A stretch of 64,000 bases of DNA from Adiantum capillus-veneris (lineage: Eukaryota > Streptophyta > Polypodiopsida > Polypodiales > Pteridaceae). Of the stretch, positions 1 to 11,260 are shown piece after piece; position 1 is the stretch's first letter, and the number at the start of each line of letters is the position of its first letter. The notes below the pieces were generated by a model, which did not search any database, had not been told where the DNA came from, and saw nothing but the letters and a program-made list of their open reading frames with translations. Both the position numbers and the translations under genes were made by a program. The stretch is taken from positions 94,375,112 to 94,439,111 of the forward strand of contig CM043945.1 in the NCBI GenBank assembly GCA_014529385.2. Direction: 5' to 3'.

Positions 1-2400
1 GGTCTTGTAGTTGTTCCTTGTCATTGTTACTACATACTCTGCATCAAAGAAGAAGATGGACCATTCTGCAAGCTCCAACATAGTGCATCCAGAGTATAGC
101 AATGAGCCGCCTCAAAGTGGTGATCCTCGAGAGTTTTGGAGAGTGCCTCCGAAGGCTCCCATCCCATAAATGTTGATGGGAAAAACATGCACAAGCCAAA
201 CAAAATTCCATAGAGTTTCCTCATCAGAGATTCATGCAAAAGCATAGAATTTTTTACAAACAACACTAAAAATACTTACAATTAGAAAGAAAGCGCTTGC
301 GATCAACATCGATAATTCATAGTTGAGAATTTTTGTAGATGTGTTGTATCTTCACTTGCTTGCTTCCATTAGTCGCGTGCTTAATCTTCAATATATGCCT
401 TTCCAATGATGGGGCTTCAGTCTGATGAATCAACAAGAGACTTTGTGGGCTCCCTTTGTGCTTGGCCGCATTGTCACCCACATGCCTGTCACGAAGGTTG
501 TGGTTACCCAATGGCCATTGTCGTCTTTCTTGTTGCTACAACAGAATGAATCTGCCCTTGAATGAGGTTTACGACTCATTCTATCCAATATTCTTGCATT
601 GTGCAAGTTGAACCTTCCTTACCCCTAAATCTTTACAAGTTGAAGGTTCCTGAAGCCTAAAGCCTTTTAAACCGAATCCAAAGCTTTGCAAACTTAAGGT
701 CCCTAAATCATTAGCTTGGGGAGGTGAAGCTACTAATCTCTACAAGATGTATGTGAGCTCCCAAGATGAGAGCGGAGAATGGGTGCAAGCATGAGAGGAA
801 GACCTCTGGAAGGGAAAAATGGAATGTATTACAAGCTCTCCATAGCCAAAAAGGAGCCAAAACTCAGAACTAGGCTTGGGAGAGAAGGGGAAGGTAGATT
901 GGAGAGAGAGGAGGCCAAAAGGTACTCTTTCAATAGGAGAGAGCATGAAAACCGAGATTCTTGGTTCTAAAGAGAGGAGGGGTTAGATCTGGTATATAGA
1001 GAGAGAAGGAGTGAATGGAGGGAGGAAAAAGTAGATTAAATGTCAAATTAATGATGAGGGGGCATTTTTGGGGCTAGCACACTTTTTAAGGGTGGCCCAT
1101 TTACTCCAACTAGCAATATTTAGAATAAAAAATAGGTCCAAATCTTTTATGTTTAAAGATGTTGCAATTTCCATGTCCATTTACAAAAAAGAAAAGCCTA
1201 CACTCCAAGTTTGTTCCATAGAAATTAGGGGCTGATAAACCCAACATTTTTGTCCACATGGATTTCTCATATTGCTCAACTACTTAAACACTGTCATTAG
1301 GCTTGGGGCAGGTTAAAGCGCCCAAGAAGACCCCAAACAAGTCCTAATGTGAAGCAAAAGCTGGAGTTGGGCTTGCTGAAGCCTGTAGATTATGGGCCTA
1401 TTGCCGCGGCAATGTGTCCTATGGTTAAACCAAAGGTGATGCCCATTGTTCAAAGTGTAGAGCCTCTTGAGGAGGTAAGGCCCATGGCCAATTACTTTCC
1501 TTGGAGTTTCCTATGTGTAAAGTGCCTGTATCGATGGATGATGACCAATGGAGTTTTGAAGTTGGCTAAGAGGAGTTTTGCGTGGTCTTTACAGCTTGGT
1601 CATTGGTCTTGTGTAAAGAAAATGAAAGCAGTTGGAAAGTGGCAAAAAAAAAGGTTTTTTTGATATGTTTTTGAATCTCCTTGGAAGTTTGGGAGCTTGG
1701 AGTTATCTAGATGCGCCAGGTGGCCTACCCAATTGTCCCACATGCGAGGTTGATAGTGGAGAGCAAGGGGTACATCAGTTGAGTCGAGCCCCTCAATGGG
1801 GCATTGTAAGAGAAAAAGGGAGCTTTGGATCATACTCCCTATGGCGGTCTTCTCCATGGGTGCAACTCTTGCACGAGTTACAGTGCATGGCGGCCTTTGT
1901 GTGTTGGAGGTGGTTGTGCTTTTGCCTTGTGCCGGACATCAGTGTCCGGTCACCCACTCACTTACTAACCTATTCCTTATATACATAGTCAATAAGGAGA
2001 TAGTTTCTGAGTGCTCCATTCTCCACACACACCAAGCGTACTCTCTCTTGCACCTGCACTCGCGTACGCAGACCTCTGCATGCCTTCACAAGTGGCATTG
2101 GAGCATGGTGACTCTCTCGGGTCCGACAACAACATGTGCACCAGATCCAAAACAAGCTAAGGCTTTGAGCATTATAGTAGTATGCACAAAGCTCAAGAGC
2201 TTGACATTTTGTAGCTACAAGCACAACGTCAGAAGCTTCTGAAGGTTTTTCAAAGAAAATCAAGCAGAGCTTGCTAACTTGAAAAACCAGTGCAGTAGCG
2301 TTTAAATTTGAAACGCTTGGAGCTTGATAGGTTGCACTACAAAAGCAAATACAGTAGCGTCTTTGAAATCTGTGGAGTAGCTAAATTTTCGACGTTGGAG
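1..2400. other. unassigned DNA, no supported gene
   Basis: No ORF here carries a motif I recognise. The longest open frames (plus 1349-1663, minus 30-266) lack family signatures. A purine-rich stretch lies around 880-1030. The segment from about 1735 (a TGTCCCACAT start, with TATATACATAG near 1980) looks like plant LTR promoter sequence. No second copy or primer site was found, so I do not call an LTR. A 7-bp-arm inverted repeat lies at 1932-1949. Confidence 0.4.
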
Positions 2401-2401
2401 G

Positions 2402-2485
2402 ACCTCTGGTAATGGTAGTGCTACAGGAAAATAATTTGTTAGCACCTCTGGTAATGGTAGTGCTACAGGAAAATAATTTGTTAGC
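2402..2485. repeat. perfect 42-bp tandem duplication
   Basis: Positions 2402-2443 are repeated exactly at 2444-2485. The identity suggests a recent slippage or duplication event. It lies just upstream of a microsatellite cluster and no coding role is apparent. Confidence 0.9.
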
Positions 2486-2595
2486 ACCATTGAAGGCAAG
2501 GTATTGCGTTAATCTTTCACAAATGCTAAGGCAGCTTCATGAAGAGAGCACAAGAGGAAGAAGTAAGCATTGTTGGTTTCTTTCGATAGCAAGCT

Positions 2596-2598
<3 letters not shown>

Positions 2599-2665
<67 letters not shown>
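2599..2665. repeat. compound (GT)n(GA)n microsatellite
   Basis: An uninterrupted GT run at 2599-2630 passes directly into a GA run at 2631-2665. It is the first of three purine/pyrimidine-biased tracts within 250 bp. Confidence 0.97.
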
Positions 2666-2667
<2 letters not shown>

Positions 2668-2706
2668 TCCTCGTCTACAAGCCAGAGAGAGAGAATTCAG
2701 CCCTCT

Positions 2707-2718
2707 GTGTGTGTGTGT

Positions 2719-2753
<35 letters not shown>
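2707..2753. repeat. compound (GT)n(AG)n microsatellite
   Basis: A short GT run at 2707-2718 is followed by an AG run from about 2720 to 2753. Confidence 0.95.
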
Positions 2754-2756
<3 letters not shown>

Positions 2757-2807
2757 GGTGTGTGGACATCTCCGACCCGGACATCGACATCGACACCACT
2801 CTCAGGC

Positions 2808-2810
<3 letters not shown>

Positions 2811-2847
<37 letters not shown>
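2811..2847. repeat. (GA)n microsatellite
   Basis: Uninterrupted GA dinucleotides for about 37 bp. Short ACATCGACATCGACACC-like runs lie between this tract and the preceding one. Confidence 0.95.
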
Positions 2848-2849
<2 letters not shown>

Positions 2850-4239
2850 CTGACACTGACACCACCTCTTAGACATCGCCCTCATCTCTCCAACTTCGGA
2901 TATACGACATCCGTTCTCCGAAACATACATAGTGTGTGTGCACACCCGGCACAAGTTTTTGACATCGGATTTTCTTTAACTCTCGGCATCAGCTTCGGTT
3001 TTTTATATTGAGCTCTTCGGTTTTTATCTTTTTCATCATCGTCCTCTCTGGCATCATACTTTCTATAGATTTTCTTCGGCATTGGCATACTTCAGGGTTT
3101 TGGACATCTTTGGAGTGTTGAATATTCAGCCATACACAGGTGCAGGTATGCATGTGTGGGCATCCCGACTAGTGGTCAGTACACACGACGGGTGGGAGGC
3201 TTGTTGCAAGCCATATGCAGGTGTTCTTTCCTAGTTATTTCAGCTCTTTATAGCTGAGAATTGAGGGCATTTATAGCCGTGTTTTGCATGTGGAAGCGGT
3301 CCATGTGCGGGTTTCGATTGACACTTAGATGCATACCCATGTACATCGGTGGTAGTGGAGACATTTGAGGAGGTTTTGCAGGTATTTTGTGGTGATATTT
3401 TCAGCTTTGCATTGCTGAAATTTTACAGATTTTTTTCAGCTATTTTATGGGTTATGTACGACACCCAAATGCGGCCCATGACATAGCTAGTTTTGTACAT
3501 ATGCGTATGCACATGCTTCATGCATTGTATGGGCATTTGTGTGCGTATTTTGTGCAATCAATCTCGTTTGACGATCAGATATAGTCACACTGACAGGTAC
3601 ATGTTTGTTGGTGCATGTGAGGGCAGCCCGTAGGCTTGCCATTGCACAACATATGGTTGCAAACACTTTACGACTATGTATGATCTCTATCGATACCCAG
3701 AGAGGACGGTAGCACATACTTTGTGTAGATTTATGCCATGTGTGGTCATGTGGATACAGCTATAGCTTTTGACATCTCGTGAGATGGCTTGTCTCCGGAT
3801 CTTTTATGGTTGAGATTTGGTTGTGATTTTTCTCACTTTGCAGGGGCTTGACTAAAGGGGGTAGATCCATAGGGCACAAGATGAGGGAGTCTCTCCATTG
3901 TGAACTGCAATGAATGCATGTAAATATTTGTCAATGTTGCGAGGATCATCTTTGATGAGGCATGGCTACGTATAATGTTTGGGCTACTTTTTCTTCTTAT
4001 GACTTAAAATAGTTGAATAGCGATGATCAGCCACAATATGGTGTGGGGGGTGCTTCTAATTCTCTACAGTATAGTAGTGCTAGGTGATGCTACATTAGTG
4101 ACGAATTGTGCTCTGCATAAGCTGCTGAGAAGATGAAAATTTTAGCAGGAGGACATCTTGAGTTTGGTAGCTATGGTGGAGGTGTTGGGGGGAGTAAAAG
4201 TGGAAAATCATGAGCGATCCCTTAGGGGTGCTAGATTCT
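2848..4239. other. unassigned DNA, no supported gene
   Basis: No coding motif was recognised on either strand. The sequence is moderately GT-rich around 3100-3700. The only open frame of note (minus 3487-3717) has no recognisable domain. Confidence 0.4.
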
Positions 4240-5187
4240 TGGGAAGTAAACAACTCTACATTTTCCATACACCCCTATAAAGATAAGTGAAGTGGCTTGA
4301 TGTTAGGGGGTTGCTGCGATGAATGTCTATAGAATAGCTTGCACTAACATAATGTCAATACTCGAAAGTGACTCGGATGGGGCACGGAGACTTGTTGAGG
4401 GTGTTAGTGAACCTACAGAATAACACTATCTCTATCACATGCAAATTTATTTCTCTCAAACCTGACAATTTTTATATGTCCTATGTCACCGCACTCAATC
4501 ATCAACCTGTTTTGGCACTCAAATGGAATCCAAATGCTACAAAACTTTAGGATGACGTCAAGGACACTTAGGGGCACTAACCTATCAAGTTTGGTTGCAC
4601 TTCAAAGAGGTACCAAAATCACGATCCATCATTATCAAGGTCCTAGAAATCACAACATGACGTACTAGAAAGGTCTCCCTAGGATCTAGGAACACTCTCC
4701 TATGGTTGGAATGTCAATAAACAATCATTAACACACTCAAATTAGTATATTTAGCCTACTAATACATAGTCTAAAATCACAACAAAATTGACAATGAATG
4801 TACTTGAATGAAAGAGAACACAAGGAACACAATGCAAGTTTCAAAATCGAAATGTCATTACTAGAACACAAGGAACACAATGCAAGTTTCCACAGAGTAG
4901 TTAGTCATACGCTCAATACTCCAAACTTGATAATGATAAAAGGTTCCTTTCCCTCTTTACAAAATAGGCTTTATACCTAGGGCTCTCTTGGCCAATGGGC
5001 AACTCACAAGACTCCGACTCCCTTGAAGACTTTACAACTTAGCTTCTCAGAGCTTGCCCATCTATAATCACAGACTACAAATAACTACAAGGCTTTTTGG
5101 AAAATTAATGAAGATATATGGAAATTTTTAGGGCTCATGGAAGAAGGGGTCGACTCAAAGGGAGCTTGTCTAGCTTGGCCATCAACA
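4240..5187 (-). repeat. candidate 3' LTR of element E0 (inner edge visible, outer edge approximate)
   Basis: On the minus strand a purine tract at 5199-5188 is followed at 5187 by TGTTG, the usual layout of polypurine tract then LTR. About 210 bp further, near 4975, is GGTATAAAGCC followed by ATTTTGTAAAG. This closely resembles GGTATAAAAGCC and its following bases in the E3 5' LTR near 47559, and E3 is the sister element. A 27-bp repeat lies inside. No second E0 LTR is in the window, so the outer end is only an estimate from the E3 LTR length. Confidence 0.4.
4816..4890. repeat. 27-bp direct repeat pair
   Basis: The 27-bp sequence starting GAACACAAGGAACACAATGC occurs at 4816-4842 and again at 4864-4890, 21 bp apart. 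It lies inside the candidate E0 LTR, downstream (minus strand) of its TATA-like motif. Confidence 0.9.
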
Positions 5188-5199
5188 TTCTCCCCTTCC
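5188..5199 (-). other. candidate polypurine tract of E0
   Basis: The minus strand reads GGAAGGGGAGAA directly before TGTTG. This is the plus-strand primer layout of LTR retrotransposons. It lies just beyond the end of the E0 third ORF, where a PPT is expected. Confidence 0.45.
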
Positions 5200-5204
5200 T
5201 AGTC

Positions 5205-7148
5205 TTTGCAACCCCTCGTGCAAACTATTTTTGTCCGCTTGTGAGTGGCTCTGCTTTGCTTTGGCAACCAGTGGACGAAGATGATGTAGCTTTCCTTAAT
5301 AGTCCAGTGCCCGCTTCTCAAGTGTATGAGTGAGCATCTTGAACTTTTTTGCTCTAGCTTCAACTTTCACCTTTGCTGCTTCCACTTTAGTGTCCTCTAA
5401 CTCTACTCATCTTAAGGTATTGAGGGCTTTTTGACATAGTAATTGAATTGTGATCAGTTCCAAATGTTCATCAATGTCAAAGGTGCTTACCAACTGCTTG
5501 CCTTCTTCTATAATTGCTTGAGAGCGGGGAGATGTCTTCCTTGTCTTTGTAGCTTGCAGTTCTCTAGAGGTATCAGATTTTTCTTTCTCTATTGCCACCT
5601 CCTTCTTGTCTTTTTTTCTTGCGTCAGAGGTCCGATGGAGCCTACTCCTTCTCTTCTTTGGCTTCAAACATGCCTAGTGCCTGATTTGTAGGTGGTGTTT
5701 TTAACACTTGTTCTATTATTTCCTTTGGTTTATCCATGGTCTGTTGCTCATTGTCAAATGTTGTTGGTGGGCCCAACTTCTTTTCATCTTATTCCTTTGT
5801 CCTTGCTCTGTCTTCAATTGGAATTTGATGCTCTTGGTTGTTGGTTTCTTGGTTTACTGCTTGGTCCTTTCTGTCATGCGTTGGAGGAGGGGTGGTTGGT
5901 TGATCTAAATTTAGTGGAATGTTTTCAGTATGGAGTCATGTTCCACACCACCCTCCCCTCTGATATTCTTCTCTTCCTTTTCTTTTTGTCCTCTTGTTGA
6001 GTTTTTTCTTCTTTGGCTTCTTCTTTATTTGTGTACTTTGAATCATCAGATGACTCTAGGTCATCGTTTTTCTATCTATTTGTGCCCTATTGCGTTTTTT
6101 GCTCTGCTTTCCGCTTGAGCTCCCTTTGGATACATTTTTGCATGCTGCCAGCAATATCCAAATTTTCCTTGCCACACTTCTTCTGTATTGTTTAATCTTT
6201 TCTAATGCTTCTGCCTTGCGTTGTTTCGACGGCTTCTTTTCATCATCCTCCCCTTCATCATCCACCTCAGATCCTAGATATTTCTTTTCTTTTGCTCGCT
6301 TTTTGCATATCACCTCCCTTTGTGCTTGAGCCTCTCTCATAGACCTTTGCATCTAAGAAATAGGTATGTTGTTTGTATGCACCACATATCTTCTTTTCAG
6401 GCATACTCGGAAGAGTTTGTATTCTTCTTCCTCCTCCTCATTTCTTTGCTATCATCTAAGGACTGGTCCTCAGAAGGTGTATCCCTATTCTTTCGCTTTA
6501 TTTCTCCACTAAGTTGTATATCAAATTTTGTCTCCTCACTGTCGGACTTCTTCTTTCTAGAGCCTTGTCCAGCCGCTTTCTTAGGTGGTGGCTCTGTTGA
6601 AGGTCCTTCCATTGGTCTCACTGCATGCTTTGATTTGTGGAGTAGTTTTAGTTGGGTTTTTGCCAGGGTTAGCTCATCAATTATACCTCTCCAAGATGTA
6701 TGTGCCAAGGTCACATCTGATCAACATTCTTTGTTTTGATAGTGTGATAGCCATCACCACTGCAATATGGAGATTTAGCTTAGTGTATTTGGGTGGCTTC
6801 TAGACTTTTAGGTGTTGGGCTATCCAACATAGTGGAAATTTTGTTTCGCAGTACACAAGGTCTTTGTATGTGAATTTATTTCCTTGTTGTTAAAAAAAGC
6901 CTTGTCGTTATCTACAGCTTTTGTTTTTAGAAGTAGGTTGTGATTTTCTTGTGGCAGATGTAGTGCACGATTGATGATATCGGCGTACATACTTACTTTC
7001 ACCTTTTCTCCATCTTTGTCCATTAGTGTGGCTTCCCTATTGTACTAAATTGTGGACATCAATTCGTGGGCTCTTTGGAATTTTGTGCCCCATGGTTGGA
7101 GCCAAAAGAAGGTGTCCATCTGAATCTTGGGCCTGCAATGACTTCTTA
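5205..7148 (-). pseudogene. E0 third ORF, C-terminal part (broken)
   Basis: This is the continuation of the third ORF that starts at 13208, cut by insertion of E1 between 12999 and 7148. On the minus strand, 7021-6820 encodes a segment with GEKVKVSMYADIINRALHLP. It aligns with GNKVEVVITKEIVVEALKLP of the E3 third ORF, and the following residues (ending QNFHY versus HQHFHF) also correspond. Downstream the frames 6714-6397, 6352-6056 and 5667-5407 encode Lys/Glu-rich low-complexity and heptad-like sequence (for example KVEAAKVKVEARAKKFKML). This matches the charged and coiled-coil tail of the E2 and E3 third ORFs. Several stops and frameshifts separate the frames, so it is not functional as it stands. 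The biochemical function is unknown. It is the position-equivalent of the env-like ORF in Athila-type elements, but I see no signal peptide or membrane segment. Confidence 0.65.
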
Positions 7149-7301
7149 TGTCAGGACAACGGCAAGGCCAAACTAGACAAGGGCAAGGCCGGGCTAGGCA
7201 GTGTGGAAAGGGAGTCCAACTAGGGAAAAGGGCTAGGATCCATGCTATATAGTGGGTGGTTGGGAGGTGGACTCTTAGGTTTTAGTTCCCCTTGTCTAAC
7301 A
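7149..7301 (+). repeat. 5' LTR of E1
   Basis: A 153-bp copy starting TGTCAGGACAAC and ending TTGTCTAACA. It contains CTATATAG near 7243, a possible TATA box. It matches 12846-12998 apart from 7 substitutions. Its edges are confirmed by the primer site two bases downstream. Confidence 0.95.
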
Positions 7302-7302
7302 T

Positions 7303-7314
7303 TGGTATCAAGAG
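7303..7314 (+). other. E1 primer binding site (initiator tRNA-Met type)
   Basis: TGGTATCAAGAG starts one base after the LTR. It resembles the plant consensus TGGTATCAGAGC, which is complementary to the 3' end of initiator tRNA-Met, apart from one inserted A. Confidence 0.85.
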
Positions 7315-8110
7315 TAAGGTTACTATTTTTGGGAAGGCACAGTCGTGGAGGAGGGGAGCCACACAATTCTTGCATGTTTTTTTGCATGTCGGGGTCAAGG
7401 AGGCGTGGAACTCACCCCCTGTGAGGAAGACAACAAGGTCGACGGCGTGGGAAACCTCTCTTGTGAGGGGAAGTAGCCGACAGGCAACCTGCACAAAATT
7501 GCACCCTCTCGAGCTTGACAGCATCGTGTGGGTGCGAGGAGAAACTCCCATGTCTGTAGCAGGCTCCCTTGACCACCATATGAGGTGGGGTGAGCAAACA
7601 CTCCCCCCTCATGTTGTCTGTGGGCTGCGATAGCTGGTGAGAAGGTTATTTTTCACACCCGACGGGCGCCCAACCCAATTGGGTTAGTGGCCATTATTGT
7701 TTTCAACAACTAAGGGATGGTACTCACAGTGGGGTACCCCCCCTCTTGTGAAGCTTGGGGCGAAGCTAGGAAAATCTGCCAGAGCCAAGCAAGGGCAAGG
7801 CCAGGAAAAATAAAGGCAAGCTGCTATTTTTTGTTGTGTACCCTTCTTGTTTCATACCTTCCTTCAAGTCATTGGCAAGGTATCCAACATACACCAACCA
7901 AGTGCAGTACGGGTGCTTAAGGCACACACACCTACACTATTGCATTGTTTTCTTGAAAGCTGGAGCAAGATTATATCCTCAGCGGCAATTGGAGCATGAA
8001 CAAAATTAGCAAGGCTAATCACCGATATCAACGGGATAATTTATCGATATTTACCAGTTGCGGTACATCAGGTATTTTTCTTGCTATTCCTTGCACTGCA
8101 CTGTGTCACC
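7315..8110 (+). other. E1 untranslated leader
   Basis: About 800 bp lie between the primer site and the gag ATG at 8111. The open frames (for example 7292-7633) show no retroelement motif. The leader repeats the GCAAGGCCAG-type wording seen in the LTR near 7787-7800. Confidence 0.6.
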
Positions 8111-9292
8111 ATGGATTCAGATATCAATATGACCTTTGATTTTGAGCAAAATACTCTTGATCATGCCCATGATGGCTTGCGGCCAGATGCTCCTACGGAG
8201 AATGCCCGTGATGCTATGGCAGATGACGACACCTATGAATTGCTCGACATTCAAGAATTTCGTGGACTTCAGACACCCATATCAGTCATGGAAGGAAATT
8301 TTAAGTCTTTCAATGAAAACGTCATTAAATTATCCACATTAGTGATCCAATTAATGCAACAGCAATCGAAGGGTCCTGCTGACACGCAGATGCATGAGCA
8401 CGTTGCTACACAGGGGCAAGGCCCTTCTAATCAAGGGCAAGGCCCAACTCCTAATACTTTGCACACTCTCATTGCAAAAGAGGTGGATGAGTTGTTGAAA
8501 AACACCAAACCACTGACTTTTAAGGGAGAAGACCGCGATCGCAATAAGGATGCAGTGAATATCTTTCTCAGCAAGTAGGATGGAATTCACGCCTTACGAC
8601 GTACTCCGGACACAGTCAGAGCACTGCAAACGAGCTTAACTTTGGAAGCCAAGGCCTACAAATTGTGGATGTCTCTCAAGAAGAAGAATATCATACCACA
8701 GAGTTGGGCAGCTTTTGAAGCTATGTTTCGCAAAGAATTTTTGCCTACAAATGACGCAGATCGGAATTGGACGGCTTGGAACACGTGTTCCATGCGCCAA
8801 TACCCATCATTACTTGAATATATATGTCACTAACGGGATGTTATCCTAAAATTGGAAGGCTTAGATAACTTTCAGCAAGTACGGGGATTTATACGCGGTC
8901 TGAAACTAAAGCTTAAGAAGCACGTCAAGACCCAAGACCCTAAAACACTTGAGGAAGCCATAGTGAAAGCACATATTCATGATGATCCAGATGAAAAGAA
9001 AGCACATAATACTCACGTGCCTGCTAATACACATGGTAATACACGCACATAGTATGGGCACAATAAAAGGAAATTTATAGTAGACAATTTAGAAGCATCT
9101 AAAAAACCCAAGGGGTCCAGAGGTCCTCTCTCTCCTGAGGACTTTGATAAAGCTAAGAAAGAGAAATTATGCTTTCAATGTGTAGGAAGCGGTCATGGAA
9201 AAAAATATTGTCCCAAGGGAAAATCTATTGCTCATGGCAAGGAGAAAGCAGTGTACATGGTGCAACTGCTGCCTCTGGAGTCTTCCTCATGA
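8111..9292 (+). pseudogene. E1 gag (in-frame stops)
   Basis: Structural Gag polyprotein that would package the element RNA. A single reading frame runs from ATG 8111 to TGA 9290-9292. It is interrupted by in-frame stops TAG at 8576, TAA at 8831 and TAG at 9050. A retrotransposon-gag core is visible in the middle: AYKLWMSLKKK, then WAAFEAMFRKEF, then VRGFIRGLKLKLKKHV. The nucleocapsid zinc knuckle CFQCVGSGHGKKYC near 9170-9215 is an intact CX2CX4HX4C. The N-terminus is acidic. There is no frameshift inside gag, so the damage is only point stops. Confidence 0.85.
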
Positions 9293-9391
9293 TTCTCTAC
9301 AGTGGAAGTAACACACACCGAGGTGGTGCATGAATAATGTCTCACAGCTTCCATGTGGCAATAGACCTTTGAACCACATGGATTAGTACGT

Positions 9392-10114
9392 ATGCACAGA
9401 TCTCTACAAGGGCACAAGGTGCGCATCTTGGTAGATGACGGTGCTACTCAAAATTTCATCAATTATGGATTGGTGAAAACACTGAAATTGCCTCAAACTC
9501 CGAGTACCCACCGCTACAAGGTAGCAATGATGAATGGACATGATACTGAAATCTGGGATACTCAAGTCCGAGCTATTCCGTTGGAAGTACAAGGTTACTC
9601 CACATCCTTGGATTTTCAGGTTATGAACATGGAGAGGGCAGACGTGTTCCTTGGTAGGGAATGGTTGCATAGCCTAGGACCATCACTGAAGTGTAGCTAT
9701 GAGCACAATATCTTGATGTTCAAATCCCATGGCGCACATGTGTTGTTGTTAGGAGAGAAGGATGTACCTTCTTCACCATTGATATGTACAGTTGAGCTTA
9801 TGCAACTCATTTCTAATAATGAAATAGATCAAGTTTTCTTGTGTTACTCATTGTCTCATTTTTTCTCTAACATTGAACATGTTGAACGTTCCTCAATGCC
9901 GCATGCTTCTCTCCCATCTCTTCCACCAATGGCTACTTCCAAACAAGAAAACGTTGCTAGTGAGTTAACAAAATTATTAAAGGAATTTCAAGATTTTTTT
10001 CTTAATGATTTGCCACCAGGATTACTGTCGACACGATCAGTGCAACATAGCATCGATGTGGTTGTAGGCTGTACACCTGTCAGTAAACTGCCCCTAATGT
10101 ATGAGTTACTCTGA
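9392..10114 (+). pseudogene. E1 protease region
   Basis: Aspartic protease that would mature the polyprotein. It lies in the same frame as gag. The active-site region reads LVDDGATQNFI, where the usual motif is D-S/T-G, so the second residue is Asp. The flap and C-terminal parts are recognisable: MNGHDTEIWDTQVRAIPLEVQG and the ADVFLGREWL motif before the domain end. The frame then continues about 100 residues toward RT and ends in a stop at 10112. RT resumes in another frame, so one indel lies near 10090. Confidence 0.8.
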
Positions 10115-11260
10115 AGCTGCTAAGGTGGAGTGTCAGCTTGCTGACTACCTTAGCAGAGGGTTTATACAACCCGGTTCTTCACCATGGGCTTCTCCTATCC
10201 TATTAGTGAAGGAAAAAGATGGCAGTATGTGCATGTGCGTAGACTACCGTGGCTTAAATGCGGTTACGGTTAAGAACAAGTACCCATTGCCACGAGTGGA
10301 TGAGTTGTTCGACAAACTCACTCATGCTTGTATTTTAAAAATAATAGACTTGCGGTCAGGTTATCACCAAGTGCGTATTCAACTTGCTGATATACCCAAA
10401 ACTACATTCTGAACAAGGTTTGGACACTACGAGTTCTTGGTAATTCCCTTTGGGTTAACCAATGCGCTCGCAACATTCATGAAACTAATGAATGTCTTGA
10501 AGCCGTACTTGGGCAAATTTCTCATCGTTTTTCTCGATGACATTCTAGTCTACAGTGCTTCTGAAGAAGAACACTTACAACATTTAAGGCAGGTGTTCGA
10601 ATTGTTACGCACAAATAAATTTTATGCCAAGGAATCTAAGTGTGATTTTTTGAAAGAGGAAATTCACTATCTAGGGCATGCTAATGGGCTATATATGGAT
10701 CAATCGAAAGTGGATTCAATTTGGCAATGGCCTTATCCTAAAATTCTGGAAGAGTTACTATTTTTTTTAGGATTTGCAGGTTTTTACCACAGGTTCGTTA
10801 AAAAATATGCTAATATTATTGTTCCCATGACGGGTCAACTGAAAGGCAAAGGCAAAGCCTTTCAGTGGGGACCCGCTCAACAGCACAGTTTCGATACGCT
10901 CAAGGATGCATTAGCTACATCTCCTATACTAGCTATTGTAGATCCTTTGAAAACATCCGTTTTGGAAACGGATGCCAGTGACTGGACTATTGGAGTAGTC
11001 ATGTTACAAGACGGAAGGCCAATTGCATTTGAAAGCAAGAAGCTTAATGCAGCTTAATAGAACTACTATGCTTATGAGCGCGAACTCTATGGAATAATGT
11101 CTGCCTTAAAAACATGGTGGCATTATTTGTATGGTGCCCAGTTTGAGATTGTGTTTGACCATGAAAGCATCAAACGAATTTGAAGGGTGGAAAATCCAGG
11201 TGTGCCGAGATTCTTCAGTGATATGACGCCAAGCTCCGGTATCGTAAGGGTCGATACAAT
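10101..11260 (+). pseudogene. E1 reverse transcriptase and RNase H
   Basis: Copies the element RNA into cDNA. The RT fingers and palm are clear: [42 protein letters not shown], then PFGLTNALATF and the catalytic FLDDILVYS. A TGA at 10410-10412 replaces the Arg expected after KTTF. RNase H follows with ETDASDWTIGVVMLQDG, ending at adjacent TAA TAG (11055-11060). Translation past them gives NYYAYERELYGIMSALKTWWHYL, so two Gln codons have probably become stops. A frameshift lies near 11180-11260, before VVADALSRM. Confidence 0.9.

Noticed and set aside
1932-1949. CCGGACA-TCAG-TGTCCGG inverted repeat as a member of the palindrome arrays
   Set aside because: Single occurrence, unrelated core, no periodic partner.
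2509-2865. Ser/Leu-rich and Arg/Glu-rich ORFs over 2.5-2.9 kb
   Set aside because: They are translations of GT/GA microsatellites in several frames.
5692-6803. Plus-strand hydrophobic ORFs (5692-6000, 6320-6739) as membrane proteins
   Set aside because: They are the antisense of Lys/Glu-rich coding of the E0 third ORF, which yields Phe/Leu/Ser-rich translations.
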